DNA from: Streptomyces sp. 846.5
GTDB lineage: Bacteria; Actinomycetota; Actinomycetes; Streptomycetales; Streptomycetaceae
Length of the DNA stretch: 64,000 nucleotides
Assembly (NCBI RefSeq): GCF_004365705.1
Contig: NZ_SOBN01000001.1
Location: 5,008,001 to 5,072,000 of the forward strand
Direction of reading: 5' to 3'
The notes below the pieces were generated by a model, which searched no databases, had not been told where the DNA came from, and saw only the letters and a program-made list of their open reading frames with translations. Shown piece after piece: positions 31,054 to 40,837 of this stretch. A program made the translations under genes and the position numbers. Each line of letters begins with the position of its first letter. Position 1 is the stretch's first letter.

Positions 31054-31572
31054 ATGGCCGACACCCCGACCGTCACCGCCGTCACCGTGCCCGACGCCGC
31101 GGCCATGCAGGACCTCGGCCGCGGGCTGGCCTCGCTGCTGCGCCCGGGCGACCTGGTGCTGCTCTCCGGCGAGCTGGGCGCGGGCAAGACCACCCTCGCC
31201 CGTGGCCTCGGCGCGGGCCTGGGCGTCCGCAGCGCGGTCACCTCGCCCACGTTCGTCATCGCCCGGGTGCACCCCTCGATGACCGGCGGCCCGGCCCTGG
31301 TCCATGTCGACGCCTACCGGTTGGGCGGCGGCCTGGACCAGATGGAGGACCTGGACCTGGACGTCTCGCTGCAGGACTCGGTGGTGGTCGTGGAGTGGGG
31401 CGAGGGCAGGGTCGAGGAGCTGTCCGACTCCCGCCTGGAGGTACGGATCGAGCGCGCCCTCGGCGACGAGGCGCCGGACGAGGGCGACGACGAGCGACGC
31501 GTCACCCTCACGGGTCTGGGCGACCGCTGGAGCGGCACCGACTGGGCCGTGCTGCAGCCGGCGGGCGTCTGA
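31054..31572 (+). CDS. tsaE: tRNA t6A biosynthesis ATPase TsaE
   Basis: TsaE drives the TsaB-TsaD complex that puts threonylcarbamoyl on A37 of tRNA. The P-loop GELGAGKTT is at residues 39-47, followed by AVTSPTFVIARVH and DAYRLGG. 172 residues from ATG 31054, which has GAAAGGA 11 bases upstream; an in-frame codon at 31015 lacks a ribosome site. The C-terminal third has an acidic insertion (GDEAPDEGDDERR). tsaB and tsaD follow after two intervening genes. Confidence 0.93.
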   Translation: MADTPTVTAVTVPDAAAMQDLGRGLASLLRPGDLVLLSGELGAGKTTLARGLGAGLGVRSAVTSPTFVIARVHPSMTGGPALVHVDAYRLGGGLDQMEDLDLDVSLQDSVVVVEWGEGRVEELSDSRLEVRIERALGDEAPDEGDDERRVTLTGLGDRWSGTDWAVLQPAGV

Positions 31573-31631
31573 GTCCCGACAAGATCCTTGTCCTTGGTTG
31601 TTATTCCGACGCGCTGTCGGGAAGATGGTCC

Positions 31632-31835
31632 ATGTCAGCGCGTGGGAAACCAGTCACGGGAGGCGACATGTCCGGAACGACCCCCCGCCGTGGTGGGGAG
31701 GAGCAGCCCGTCGGCGTGGCCGCCCTGCTCGCCGCGACCGGCGCGGCCGCGGCGGTGAGCACACCGCCGGCGGAGCCGGAGACGGCACGCGAGGAGCCCG
31801 AGCTGATCGTGGTGGAGTCGCGCGAAGCAGCCTGA
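31632..31835 (+). CDS. Small hypothetical protein
   Basis: 67 residues from ATG 31632, or 55 from ATG 31668, the latter having GGGAGG five bases upstream and therefore more likely (starts MSGTTPRRGGEEQPVGVAAL). Composition is Ala/Glu/Pro with a short hydrophobic GVAALLAATGAAAAV stretch and an acidic end (EEPELIVVESREAA). No function recognised. It sits between tsaE and the convergent YkuD-like gene. Confidence 0.5.
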   Translation: MSARGKPVTGGDMSGTTPRRGGEEQPVGVAALLAATGAAAAVSTPPAEPETAREEPELIVVESREAA

Positions 31836-31850
31836 CCTGCGCAGTCGCCG

Positions 31851-32420
31851 TCAGGCGACGACGACGACCGTGCTGCCGACCACAGTGAACTCGTAGAGCG
31901 CCTGTCCGTCGCCCAGGGTCTCCCTGATGCCACCGGTCTTCTTTGTCGGGTCAGGGGCCGGGGTCGTGCCGTCCGTCGCGGAACTGAAGCCGAACACGGT
32001 GGTGCCGCGCTGGGCGAAGACGACGATGTTCTTGATCTCCACGCCGTCCGAGCCGGTCCGGGGGCCGGATCTGCGGCTGTTCACGTTGTAGGTCCCCACG
32101 GTGGGGCTGAGCGTGCTGGGCTGAACCGTGAAGGTCCGGGTCGCCGTGCCGGCCGCGTTCACCAGCCAGACCCGCTTGGCGCCCAGCGAGTACACCACCC
32201 GCTTGCCCGTCCCCGAGTTCGCCGGGACCGCGGCCGGCTTGGGCGAGGCGCTGGCCTTGGCGGAGGTCCCCGCCGAGGCGGAGACCGAGGCGCCCGGCTT
32301 GCCGGAAGCGGCCGAGGTCACATTGGCCGAGCTCTTGGCCTGCAGCGCCAGCACGGTGACAAGCGCGAGCGCAGACGCCGTCAGGGTGGTGACGACAGCG
32401 CCCGTACCGAACCTTGCCAC
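31851..32420 (-). CDS. Exported YkuD-like protein lacking catalytic residues
   Basis: 189 residues from GTG 32420, which has GGAGG five bases upstream; the upstream ATG 32465 has no ribosome site. An N-terminal hydrophobic segment (GAVVTTLTASALALVTVLAL) is followed by a Ser/Ala/Lys/Pro linker and a C-terminal domain. That domain reads KRVWLVNAAGTATRTFTV, VGTYNVNSRR, VVFAQRGTTVFGF, then GGIRETLGDGQALYEF and VGSTVVVV. This follows the L,D-transpeptidase order, but the expected HG and SHGC motifs are FG and KTGG, so both His and the Cys nucleophile are absent. I infer a non-enzymatic wall-binding or regulatory role. Confidence 0.75.
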   Translation of the reverse strand: MARFGTGAVVTTLTASALALVTVLALQAKSSANVTSAASGKPGASVSASAGTSAKASASPKPAAVPANSGTGKRVVYSLGAKRVWLVNAAGTATRTFTVQPSTLSPTVGTYNVNSRRSGPRTGSDGVEIKNIVVFAQRGTTVFGFSSATDGTTPAPDPTKKTGGIRETLGDGQALYEFTVVGSTVVVVA

Positions 32421-32496
32421 TCGATCCTCCAGCGGTGGAATGCCTGTGAAGTCCCAGCTTCTCATCCCGAATCCCGTGAACGTCTAACCTGGTGCC

Positions 32497-33171
32497 GTGC
32501 TTCTGCTTGCGTTCGACACCGCGACCCCCGCCGTCACCGCCGCGCTCCTGGACACGGACAGCGGGACGGTCCTCGCCTCCGCCGACCAGGTCGACGCCCG
32601 GCGCCACGGTGAGCTGCTGCTTCCCGCCGTCGACCGGGTGCTGCGCACCGCCGGCGTCGGCAAGGAGCAGCTCGGCGCGCTGGTGGTCGGTGTCGGCCCG
32701 GGTCCGTACACCGGGCTGCGGGTGGGACTGGCGACGGCCGCGGCGCTGGGGCACGCCCTCGGCATCCCGGTGCACGGCGTCTGCACGCTGGACGGCATCG
32801 CCCACGCTGCCCGCGCGGCGGGCCTGCAGGGCGCCTTCACGGCCGCGACGGACGCCCGCCGCAAAGAGGTGTACTGGGCCTGCTACGACGCCGCAGGGGC
32901 CCGTGTGGACGGTCCGCACGTGGACCGTCCGGCCGAGGTCGCCGAGCGGCTCGGGCAGCTGCCGGCGGTGGGCGCGGGCGCGCTGCTGTACCCGGAGGTG
33001 TTCCGCGACGTGCCCGCGGGCATGCCCGAGCACCAGTCCGCGGCGGCGCTGGCGACGTACGCGGCCGCCGAACTCGCCGCCGGACGCCCGCTGCTCCCGC
33101 CGACGCCGCTGTACCTGCGCCGTCCGGACGCCGAGGTGCCCAAGAACTACAAGACGGTGCTTCCGGCATGA
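32497..33171 (+). CDS. tsaB: tRNA t6A biosynthesis protein TsaB
   Basis: This 224-residue ASKHA-fold partner of TsaD starts MLLLAFDTATPAVTAALLD. The VGVGPGPYTGLRVGLATAAA motif is characteristic, as is ATDARRKEVYWACYD. GTG 32497 has no clear ribosome site, but TAACCT at 32484-32489 could be a -10 giving a leaderless transcript. Its stop overlaps the rimI ATG (ATGA), starting the tightly coupled tsaB-rimI-tsaD set. Confidence 0.94.
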   Translation: MLLLAFDTATPAVTAALLDTDSGTVLASADQVDARRHGELLLPAVDRVLRTAGVGKEQLGALVVGVGPGPYTGLRVGLATAAALGHALGIPVHGVCTLDGIAHAARAAGLQGAFTAATDARRKEVYWACYDAAGARVDGPHVDRPAEVAERLGQLPAVGAGALLYPEVFRDVPAGMPEHQSAAALATYAAAELAAGRPLLPPTPLYLRRPDAEVPKNYKTVLPA

Positions 33172-33683
33172 GCGAGGTCCCGAATCTGCGGGAGATGCGC
33201 TGGTGGGACATCGCCCCGGTGCTGGAGCTGGAGCGCGAGCTGTTCCCGGAGGACGCCTGGTCCGCCGGGATGTTCTGGTCCGAGCTCGCCGACACCCGGC
33301 ACCCCCGCGCGACCCGCTGGTACACCGTCGCCGAGGACGCCCGGGGGGCGGTCGTCGGCTACGCGGGGCTGATGGCGGTGGCCGGCAGCGGGGACGTGCA
33401 GACCATCGCCTCGGCCAGGAGCCACTGGGGCAGCGGCCTCGGCGGCCGGCTGCTGGCCCGGCTGATCGACCAGGCCTCGGCGGCCGGCTGCGGCGAGCTG
33501 CTGCTGGAGGTCAGGGTCGACAACCCGCGCGCCCAGCGGCTCTACGAGCGCTTCGGATTCCGGCCCATCGGGATCCGGCCCAAGTACTACCAGCCCTCCG
33601 GGGTCGACGCCCTGGTGATGCGGCTCGACGATCTCACCACGAAGAACCACGACAACGTAGGAGCACTGAGCCAGGATGGCTGA
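33168..33683 (+). CDS. rimI: Ribosomal-protein-alanine N-acetyltransferase
   Basis: This 171-residue GNAT protein starts [20 protein letters not shown]. It has [17 protein letters not shown], typical of RimI, and an acetyl-CoA loop [14 protein letters not shown] in which the usual R-R/Q-x-x-G start is changed to R-S-H-W-G. The C-terminal [19 protein letters not shown] matches RimI of S18. Overlaps tsaB by four bases and tsaD by eight, so the three are translated together. In many bacteria rimI is fused or linked to tsaB and tsaD. Confidence 0.92.
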   Translation: MSEVPNLREMRWWDIAPVLELERELFPEDAWSAGMFWSELADTRHPRATRWYTVAEDARGAVVGYAGLMAVAGSGDVQTIASARSHWGSGLGGRLLARLIDQASAAGCGELLLEVRVDNPRAQRLYERFGFRPIGIRPKYYQPSGVDALVMRLDDLTTKNHDNVGALSQDG

Positions 33684-34770
33684 CGAACCGCTGGTCCTCG
33701 GCATCGAGACCTCCTGCGACGAGACCGGCGTCGGCATCGTCCGGGGCACCACCCTGCTCGCCGACGCGGTCGCCACCAGCGTCGAGGAGCACGGCCGCTT
33801 CGGCGGCGTCGTCCCGGAGATCGCCAGCCGGGCGCATCTGGAGGCGATGGTCCCCACCGTCCAGCGGGCCCTGGACGAGGCCGGGATCAAGGCGAGCGAC
33901 CTGGACGGCATCGCCGTCACCGCGGGCCCCGGCCTGGCCGGAGCGCTGCTGGTCGGCGTCTCGGCGGCCAAGGCCTACGCCTACGCCCTGGACAAGCCGC
34001 TGTACGGGGTGAACCACCTGGCCTCGCACATCTGCGTGGACCAGCTGGAGCACGGACGGCTGCCCGAGCCGACGATGGCGCTGCTGGTCTCCGGCGGGCA
34101 CTCCTCGCTGCTGCTGACCTCCGACATCACCAGCGACGTCCGCTCGCTGGGCGCGACCATCGACGACGCGGCCGGCGAGGCCTTCGACAAGGTCGCCCGG
34201 GTGCTGGGCCTGGGCTTCCCCGGCGGCCCGGTGATCGACCGTTACGCGGCCGAGGGCGACCCGGAGGCGATCAAGTTCCCGCGCGGCCTCAGCGGTCCCC
34301 GTGACGCCGCTTACGACTTCTCCTTCTCCGGCCTGAAGACCGCCGTCGCCCGCTGGATCGAGGCGAAGCGGCGGGCCGGCGAGGAGGTGCCGGTCCGGGA
34401 CGTCGCCGCGTCCTTCCAGGAGGCGGTCACCGATGTGCTGACCCGGAAGGCGGTCCGGGCCTGCAAGGACCACGGCGTGGAGCATCTGATGATCGGCGGC
34501 GGGGTGGCCGCCAACTCCCGGCTGCGGGCCATGGCGCAGGAGCGCTGCGAGCGCGCGGGCATCGAGCTCCGGGTGCCCCGGATGAAGCTCTGCACGGACA
34601 ACGGCGCGATGGTGGCCGCGCTCGGCTCCGAGATGGTCTGGCGCAACCGCCGCCCCTCCGCCTTCGACCTGTCGGCGGACTCGTCGCTGCCGGTGACCGA
34701 GACCCATGTCCCGGCCGCTGTCCCGGCCGCGCCGGTCTCCCACGACGAGCTGCACCGGATGTCCGAGTAA
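33676..34770 (+). CDS. tsaD: tRNA t6A transferase TsaD
   Basis: The catalytic subunit transfers threonylcarbamoyl from TC-AMP to A37. The metal ligands His114 and His118 are in [26 protein letters not shown] opens the ASKHA fold, and [17 protein letters not shown] and [14 protein letters not shown] are present. Length 364 residues. The C-terminal 25 residues ([20 protein letters not shown]) form an extra Pro/Ala tail. Start overlaps rimI by eight bases. Essential in most bacteria. Confidence 0.95.
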   Translation: MADEPLVLGIETSCDETGVGIVRGTTLLADAVATSVEEHGRFGGVVPEIASRAHLEAMVPTVQRALDEAGIKASDLDGIAVTAGPGLAGALLVGVSAAKAYAYALDKPLYGVNHLASHICVDQLEHGRLPEPTMALLVSGGHSSLLLTSDITSDVRSLGATIDDAAGEAFDKVARVLGLGFPGGPVIDRYAAEGDPEAIKFPRGLSGPRDAAYDFSFSGLKTAVARWIEAKRRAGEEVPVRDVAASFQEAVTDVLTRKAVRACKDHGVEHLMIGGGVAANSRLRAMAQERCERAGIELRVPRMKLCTDNGAMVAALGSEMVWRNRRPSAFDLSADSSLPVTETHVPAAVPAAPVSHDELHRMSE

Positions 34771-34861
34771 TCCTTACCTGATTGACTACTGGGAACTGCC
34801 TGGGAATCGCTAGCGTCCTGTTCCGTGCGTATGCGCATGCGTACGAACGGGCACGTCAGGC

Positions 34862-35764
34862 ATGGAGCGGCAGACGGTGGAGCACGTCCTGGGAAGCTGG
34901 AGCGGCAGGGCCCTGGGCACGACGGCGGGGGCGCTGGCCCTGGCGGCGCTCGTGACGGCCTGCCGCGGGAGCGGAGGCGCGGCCCCGGCGGCCGGGACGA
35001 GCGCCGGGGCGGTGGGTGCCAGTACTTCGGCCTCCGCCCCCTCCGCGACCACCGGCGGGATGTCCACCGACGCCGCGCTCTGGTCCAAGTGGGGCCTCAC
35101 CCCGCTGAACCCCACCCCGGCCCCGCCGGCGGACAAGCCGATCAAGCTGACCAGGACCGGCAAGGTCCCGGTCTTCCGCTCCGTGCCGACCACGCAGAAG
35201 GTCGTCTTCATCACCCTCGACGACGGCGCCGAGAAGGACCCCCGCTTCGTCGCGATGATGCGCGACCTCAGGGTCCCCTTCACGATGTTCCTGATGGACG
35301 ACGCCATCAAGACCGACTACGGCTACTTCAAGTCGCTGCAGACGCTCGGCGACAGCATCCAGAACCACACCCTGCACCACCCGGCGATGAGCACCGTCTC
35401 GGCGGCCCGGCAGCGGGAGGAGGTCTGCGGCGACCAGAAGATCATCACCACCGAGTACGGCGCCGCGCCCTTCCTGTTCCGCCCGCCCTACGGCGACGGC
35501 GCCTACTCGTCGACCCTCAACGCCTCGGTCCAGGCCTGCGGCCCGCGCGCCGTCGTCTACTGGAAGGAGACGATGCAGATAACCGGTCTGCAGTACCAGA
35601 ACGGTGACAAGCTCCAGGACGGCGACATCATCCTGGCCCACTTCCGCGGCCCCTCGGAGCTCAAGGGCGAGACCATGACCGCGATGTTCGCCAACCTGCT
35701 CAAGCGGATCCAGGAGCAGGGCTTCACGGTCGCCCGCCTGGACGACTACATCCAGAAGCCCTAG
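34862..35764 (+). CDS. Lipoprotein polysaccharide deacetylase (CE4)
   Basis: 300 residues. A lipobox LVTAC (Cys34) follows a hydrophobic signal, so the protein should be membrane-lipidated and external. The NodB domain has ITLDDGAEKD (Asp120/121), NHTLHHP (His169, His173), FRPPYGDGAYS and ILAHFRG, all five CE4 motifs in modified form. It would remove N- or O-acetyl groups from wall or other glycans. The stop TAG overlaps the stop of the convergent methyltransferase in a shared CTAG (35761-35764). Confidence 0.9.
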   Translation: MERQTVEHVLGSWSGRALGTTAGALALAALVTACRGSGGAAPAAGTSAGAVGASTSASAPSATTGGMSTDAALWSKWGLTPLNPTPAPPADKPIKLTRTGKVPVFRSVPTTQKVVFITLDDGAEKDPRFVAMMRDLRVPFTMFLMDDAIKTDYGYFKSLQTLGDSIQNHTLHHPAMSTVSAARQREEVCGDQKIITTEYGAAPFLFRPPYGDGAYSSTLNASVQACGPRAVVYWKETMQITGLQYQNGDKLQDGDIILAHFRGPSELKGETMTAMFANLLKRIQEQGFTVARLDDYIQKP

Positions 35765-36963
35765 CGGGCAGCTTGTACAGGCTGCCCGAGCAGCATCGTC
35801 GGGGCGCCGGCCGCCCGGGTCAGGAAGACCGTGCAGGAGTTCGGCCCCTCCGGCTTGAGCTTGCGGCGCAGCTCCTCGGGCTCGATCGCCGAGCCGCGCT
35901 TCTTGACCACCACGGTGCCGACCCGGCGTTCGCGCAGCAGCGCCTTGAGCTTCTTCAGGCCGAAGGGCAGCACGTCGCTGATCTCGTAGCAGCCGGCGAA
36001 GGGCGTGGGACGGAGCTCGTCGGCTGTCAGGTAGGCGATGGTGGGATCGATCAGGCCGGCGTCCAGCTGCTCGGCGACCTCGGCGACCAGGTGGGCGCGG
36101 ATCACCGCGCCGTCCGGCTCGTAGAGGTAGCGGCGGACCGGTCCGGCCTCCGGGTCCGGCAGTCGACCACCCGTGAGGGTGACGCCGCCGGGCAGCAGGG
36201 TCGCCCGATGGGGGTGCTCCGGCGCGGCCCCGGTGCCGAACCAGAGCACGGCCTCCTTGACGTCCCCGGCGTCCGAGACCCACTCGGCCTCGGCGCCCTC
36301 GGGGACGGCCTGGTGCGGGATGCCGGGGGCCACCTTGAGGGCGGCGAACGGGGTCTGCCGTGCCGCGGTGACGGCCCAGCTCAGCGGAGGCGAGTAGGCC
36401 TCAGGATCGAAGATCCTGCCCCGGCCGCCACGACGCGCGGGATCGACGAACACAGCGTCAAATCCCGTCAGTGCCACGTCCGCCACGTCGCCGCAGCGCT
36501 GCTGGATCAGCCCGTCCAGCCCCAGCGCCGCGGCGTTGGCCTCGGCGACCGCGCAGGTGAGCGGGGAGCGGTCGACGGCGAGCACCTCGATGCCGGCCCG
36601 CGCCAGCGCGATCGCGTCGCCGCCGATGCCCGAGCACAGGTCGGCGAGGCGGCGTACGCCCAGCGCCTTGAACCGGGCCGCGCGCCAGTCGGCGACGCTG
36701 CTCCGGGTCGCCTGCTCGACCCCGTCCGGGGTGAAGTACATCCGGGCCGCGTCCGCCGCGCCGAACTTCGCCGCGGCCCGCTGCCGCAGCCCGGCCTGGC
36801 CGATCGCCGCCGACACCAGCTCCGCGTCATGGCTGCGCCGCAGCCGGGTCGCGACCGCGAGCTCCTGCCCCGGCCGGAAGTCCGCCAGCTCGGCCAGCAG
36901 GGCCTGGCCCTCGTCGGTCAGCAGGGCACGGAACGATTCGATCTCCACCGCACCATCATCCAT
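35761..36963 (-). CDS. Class I SAM-dependent methyltransferase, THUMP-like C-terminal domain
   Basis: 400 residues. The Rossmann core has LADLCSGIGGDAIALARAG (SAM motif I near 130), VLAVDRSPLTCAVAEANA (II) and FDAVFVDPARRGGRGRIFDP (IV), a DPARRGGR variant seen in a conserved actinobacterial family with a THUMP-like C-terminus (VVVKKRGSAIEPEELRRKLK). RNA methylation is likely but the target is unknown. The ATG at 36963 lies only 15 bases from the CIRCE operator upstream of groES, so this divergent gene could be affected by HrcA. Confidence 0.87.
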   Translation of the reverse strand: MDDGAVEIESFRALLTDEGQALLAELADFRPGQELAVATRLRRSHDAELVSAAIGQAGLRQRAAAKFGAADAARMYFTPDGVEQATRSSVADWRAARFKALGVRRLADLCSGIGGDAIALARAGIEVLAVDRSPLTCAVAEANAAALGLDGLIQQRCGDVADVALTGFDAVFVDPARRGGRGRIFDPEAYSPPLSWAVTAARQTPFAALKVAPGIPHQAVPEGAEAEWVSDAGDVKEAVLWFGTGAAPEHPHRATLLPGGVTLTGGRLPDPEAGPVRRYLYEPDGAVIRAHLVAEVAEQLDAGLIDPTIAYLTADELRPTPFAGCYEISDVLPFGLKKLKALLRERRVGTVVVKKRGSAIEPEELRRKLKPEGPNSCTVFLTRAAGAPTMLLGQPVQAAR

Positions 36964-36978
36964 CGAATAAGCGCGTCG

Positions 36979-37005
36979 TTGGCACTCTGGTTGACTGAGT
37001 GCTAA
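36979..37005. promoter_or_regulatory. CIRCE operator 1 (HrcA site)
   Basis: TTGGCACTC-N9-GAGTGCTAA matches the CIRCE inverted repeat with one change in the left arm. It overlaps the -35 element of the groES promoter. Confidence 0.9.
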
Positions 37006-37019
37006 CCGCGGCCTAGTGT
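36991..37019 (+). promoter_or_regulatory. groES promoter (HrdB type)
   Basis: TTGACT (36991-36996) and TAGTGT (37014-37019) are separated by 17 bases. The -35 lies in the spacer of CIRCE 1, and the expected start site (about 37026) lies in CIRCE 2, so bound HrcA would block both polymerase entry and escape. Confidence 0.85.
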
Positions 37020-37024
37020 CGTCG

Positions 37025-37051
37025 TTGGCACTCTCCCCCGGAGAGCGCTAA
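37025..37051. promoter_or_regulatory. CIRCE operator 2 (HrcA site)
   Basis: TTGGCACTC-N9-GAGCGCTAA, one change in each arm relative to the consensus. It is centred 46 bases downstream of CIRCE 1. Confidence 0.87.
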
Positions 37052-37153
37052 CCGCGAGAGGGCAGGTCCGGCACCGCGACGACGGGCTTGCACCACACCT
37101 CTGGCACCCAAGACATGTATCACCCCGTGATCTCCGAAGGGGGAGGTCGGAAC

Positions 37154-37462
37154 GTGACGACCACCAGCTCCAAGGTTGCCATCAAGCCGCTCGAGGACCG
37201 CATTGTGGTCCAGCCGCTCGAGGCCGAGCAGACCACGGCCTCTGGCCTGGTCATTCCGGACACTGCCAAGGAGAAGCCCCAGGAGGGCGTTGTCCTGGCC
37301 GTGGGCCCGGGTCGCTTCGAGGACGGCCAGCGTCTGCCGCTCGACGTCGCCGTCGGCGACATCGTGCTGTACAGCAAGTACGGCGGCACCGAGGTCAAGT
37401 ACAACGGCCAGGAGTACCTGGTCCTCTCGGCCCGCGACGTGCTCGCGATCATCGAGAAGTAA
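37154..37462 (+). CDS. groES: Co-chaperonin GroES
   Basis: This 102-residue lid of the GroEL chamber starts [20 protein letters not shown]. It contains the mobile-loop region [20 protein letters not shown] and [23 protein letters not shown] 37154 is chosen because GGGAGG lies seven bases upstream; the upstream ATG 37088 lies in the leader. Heat induction through HrcA is predicted from the two CIRCE sites. groEL follows after 134 bases with no terminator seen. Confidence 0.96.
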   Translation: MTTTSSKVAIKPLEDRIVVQPLEAEQTTASGLVIPDTAKEKPQEGVVLAVGPGRFEDGQRLPLDVAVGDIVLYSKYGGTEVKYNGQEYLVLSARDVLAIIEK

Positions 37463-37506
37463 GCCGCACCGCACCACCGCACTACTGCAGCACCAGCTGA
37501 CGCTGA

Positions 37507-39228
<1,722 letters not shown>

Positions 39229-39245
39229 GGCGTAGCGCGCTGATC

Positions 39246-39316
39246 GGGGCGCGGGGAGCTGTCTGCGGCGAGGTGCACCTTTGCGGGTGGCTTGTCGCGC
39301 AGTTCCCCGCGCCCCT
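39246..39316 (+). repeat. Interspersed palindrome, copy C
   Basis: GGGGCGCGGGGAGCTG (39246-39261) pairs with CAGTTCCCCGCGCCCC (39300-39315), 16 bp with one G-U pair. The right arm extends to a 23/24 match with the copy A unit (39293-39316). It follows groEL and is likely its terminator. The rest of 39229-39397 shows nothing else firm. Confidence 0.75.
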
Positions 39317-39397
39317 TTCGTCTGCCCTGGTTGCGCGGGTGCATAAGCTCACGAACGTTTTTAGCTCTCAAGTCAAAGCTGTGCTTATGTTGGTCGC

Positions 39398-40399
39398 ATG
39401 ATTGAGGCGCGTCATCTGCGAGTGCTCCGTGCGGTTGCCCGGACCGGGTCCTTCTCGGCTGCGGCGCGGGAGCTGGGGTACACCCAGCCGGCGGTGAGTC
39501 AGCAGATGAAGGCGCTGGAGAAGTCGGTGGGGACGCCGCTGGTGGTCCGGGTCGGGCGGGGGGTGCGGCTCAGTGAGGCGGGCGAGGTACTGGTGCGGCA
39601 TGCCGCCGGGATCCTGGCCGGGCTGACCGCGGCCGAGGAGGAACTGGCGGCGATCGCCGGGCTTCGGGCCGGCCGGGTGCGGCTGGTGTCGTTTCCCACG
39701 GCGAGCGCGACGCTGGTCCCTGCGGCCGTGGCCGGGGTGCGCGAGGCGCAGCCGGGCGTGCGGGTGTCGCTGACCGAGGCCGAGCCGCCGGAGTCGCTGG
39801 GGATGCTGCGCGGTGGGGACTGCGAGGTGGCGGTGGCGTTCCGTTATCCGGGACGGGTGACCGAACTGCATCTGCCGCTGGACGACGGGGGGACCGGGTC
39901 GCGGCGGCAGGCGCGGGCCGAGGCCGTGGTGGAGGCCACTGCGTCGGCCGCGGCCTGCGACTGGTCCGATCTGGTGGTCCGGCCGTTGCTGAAGGACCGG
40001 CTGGTGGGCGTGGTCGCGGCCGGGCATCCGCTGGCCGGGCGCGGTGCGGATGACCCGGTGGCGCTGGCCGAGCTGGCCGACGAGCAGTGGATCGCGGGTT
40101 GTCCGCAGTGCCGGGGCCATCTGGTGGACATGTGCGCCGAGGAGGGCTTCGCGCCCCGGATCGACTTCGCGACCGACGACTACCCGGCGGTGCTGGGCCT
40201 GGTCGGCGCGGGTCTGGGCGTCACCGTGCTGCCGGAGCTGGCGCTGGCCTCGGTGCGTTCGGCGGGGGTGGCTGTGGTGCCGCTGGCCTCGGGGGTGTTC
40301 CGTGAGGTCGTCGCGCTCACGCTGCCGGATCTGGCGCAGGTGCCGGCGGTGGAGCTGATGCTGGACCGGCTGGCCCGGGTCCCCGTCCCGTCCCGCTGA
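39398..40399 (+). CDS. LysR-family transcriptional regulator
   Basis: 333 residues. The helix-turn-helix is at the N-terminus (residues 1-60; RHLRVLRAVARTGSFSAAAR and YTQPAVSQQMKALEKSVG), followed by a periplasmic-binding-like effector domain (about 90-325; VRLVSFPTASATLVPAAVAG). In the middle it has an insertion rich in charged residues (DDGGTGSRRQARAEAVVEAT). Effector and targets unknown. Convergent with whiD. Confidence 0.92.
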   Translation: MIEARHLRVLRAVARTGSFSAAARELGYTQPAVSQQMKALEKSVGTPLVVRVGRGVRLSEAGEVLVRHAAGILAGLTAAEEELAAIAGLRAGRVRLVSFPTASATLVPAAVAGVREAQPGVRVSLTEAEPPESLGMLRGGDCEVAVAFRYPGRVTELHLPLDDGGTGSRRQARAEAVVEATASAAACDWSDLVVRPLLKDRLVGVVAAGHPLAGRGADDPVALAELADEQWIAGCPQCRGHLVDMCAEEGFAPRIDFATDDYPAVLGLVGAGLGVTVLPELALASVRSAGVAVVPLASGVFREVVALTLPDLAQVPAVELMLDRLARVPVPSR

Positions 40400-40426
40400 C
40401 GCGCGCGGGAGGGGCGCCCGGGCAGT

Positions 40427-40447
40427 CGAAGAAACGATTCTTCTTCG
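40427..40447. terminator. Short hairpin between LysR gene and whiD
   Basis: CGAAGAA and TTCTTCG form a 7-bp stem with a 7-base loop. It is AT-rich for this genome and lies between convergent stops, so it may terminate both genes. Confidence 0.4.
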
Positions 40448-40459
40448 TATCCCCCGAGG

Positions 40460-40837
40460 TCAGTGCCGGATCGATTCGAAGACGTCGGCGTCGAGGTCCA
40501 CCTCCGCCTCCCCGTCCGCTTCGGTGTCCATGTCCCTGGCGGTGCCGGCGCTCGGTCGGTGCCGGGTCCGGCCCAGCAGTTCCTCGCGGTCGTCCTCGGT
40601 CAGCCCGCCCCAGACCCCGTACGGCTCGCGTACGGCCAGGGCGTGTGTGGCGCACTCGGTGCGCACCGGGCAGCGGGAGCAGACCTCCTTGGCGGACTGC
40701 TCGCGGGAGCTGCGTGCAGCCCCTCGCTCGCCCTCGGGGTGGAAGAAGAGGGAGCTGTCGACACCGCGGCAGGCGGCGGAGAGCTGCCAGTCCCATAGAT
40801 CGGCGTTGGGGCCGGGGAGGCGTGAGAAGTCTGCCAT
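40460..40837 (-). CDS. whiD: WhiD, WhiB-family [4Fe-4S] sporulation regulator
   Basis: 125 residues. The four cluster-binding cysteines are Cys23, Cys53, Cys56 and Cys62 (C-x29-C-x2-C-x5-C), followed by EPYGVWGGLTEDDREEL, the WhiB-family turn. The N-terminus MADFSRLPGPNADLWDWQLS and the position next to bldM and guaB are those of Streptomyces WhiD, needed for late spore maturation; the family binds region 4 of the principal sigma factor and reacts with NO. The 25-residue acidic tail (DTEADGEAEVDLDADVFESI) is variable between species. Confidence 0.92.
   Translation of the reverse strand: MADFSRLPGPNADLWDWQLSAACRGVDSSLFFHPEGERGAARSSREQSAKEVCSRCPVRTECATHALAVREPYGVWGGLTEDDREELLGRTRHRPSAGTARDMDTEADGEAEVDLDADVFESIRH

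Noticed and set aside
31573-31631. Upstream part of the frame opening at 31395 as a longer small protein
   Set aside because: It runs inside tsaE in another frame; only the part from 31632 or 31668 has a ribosome site and plausible composition.
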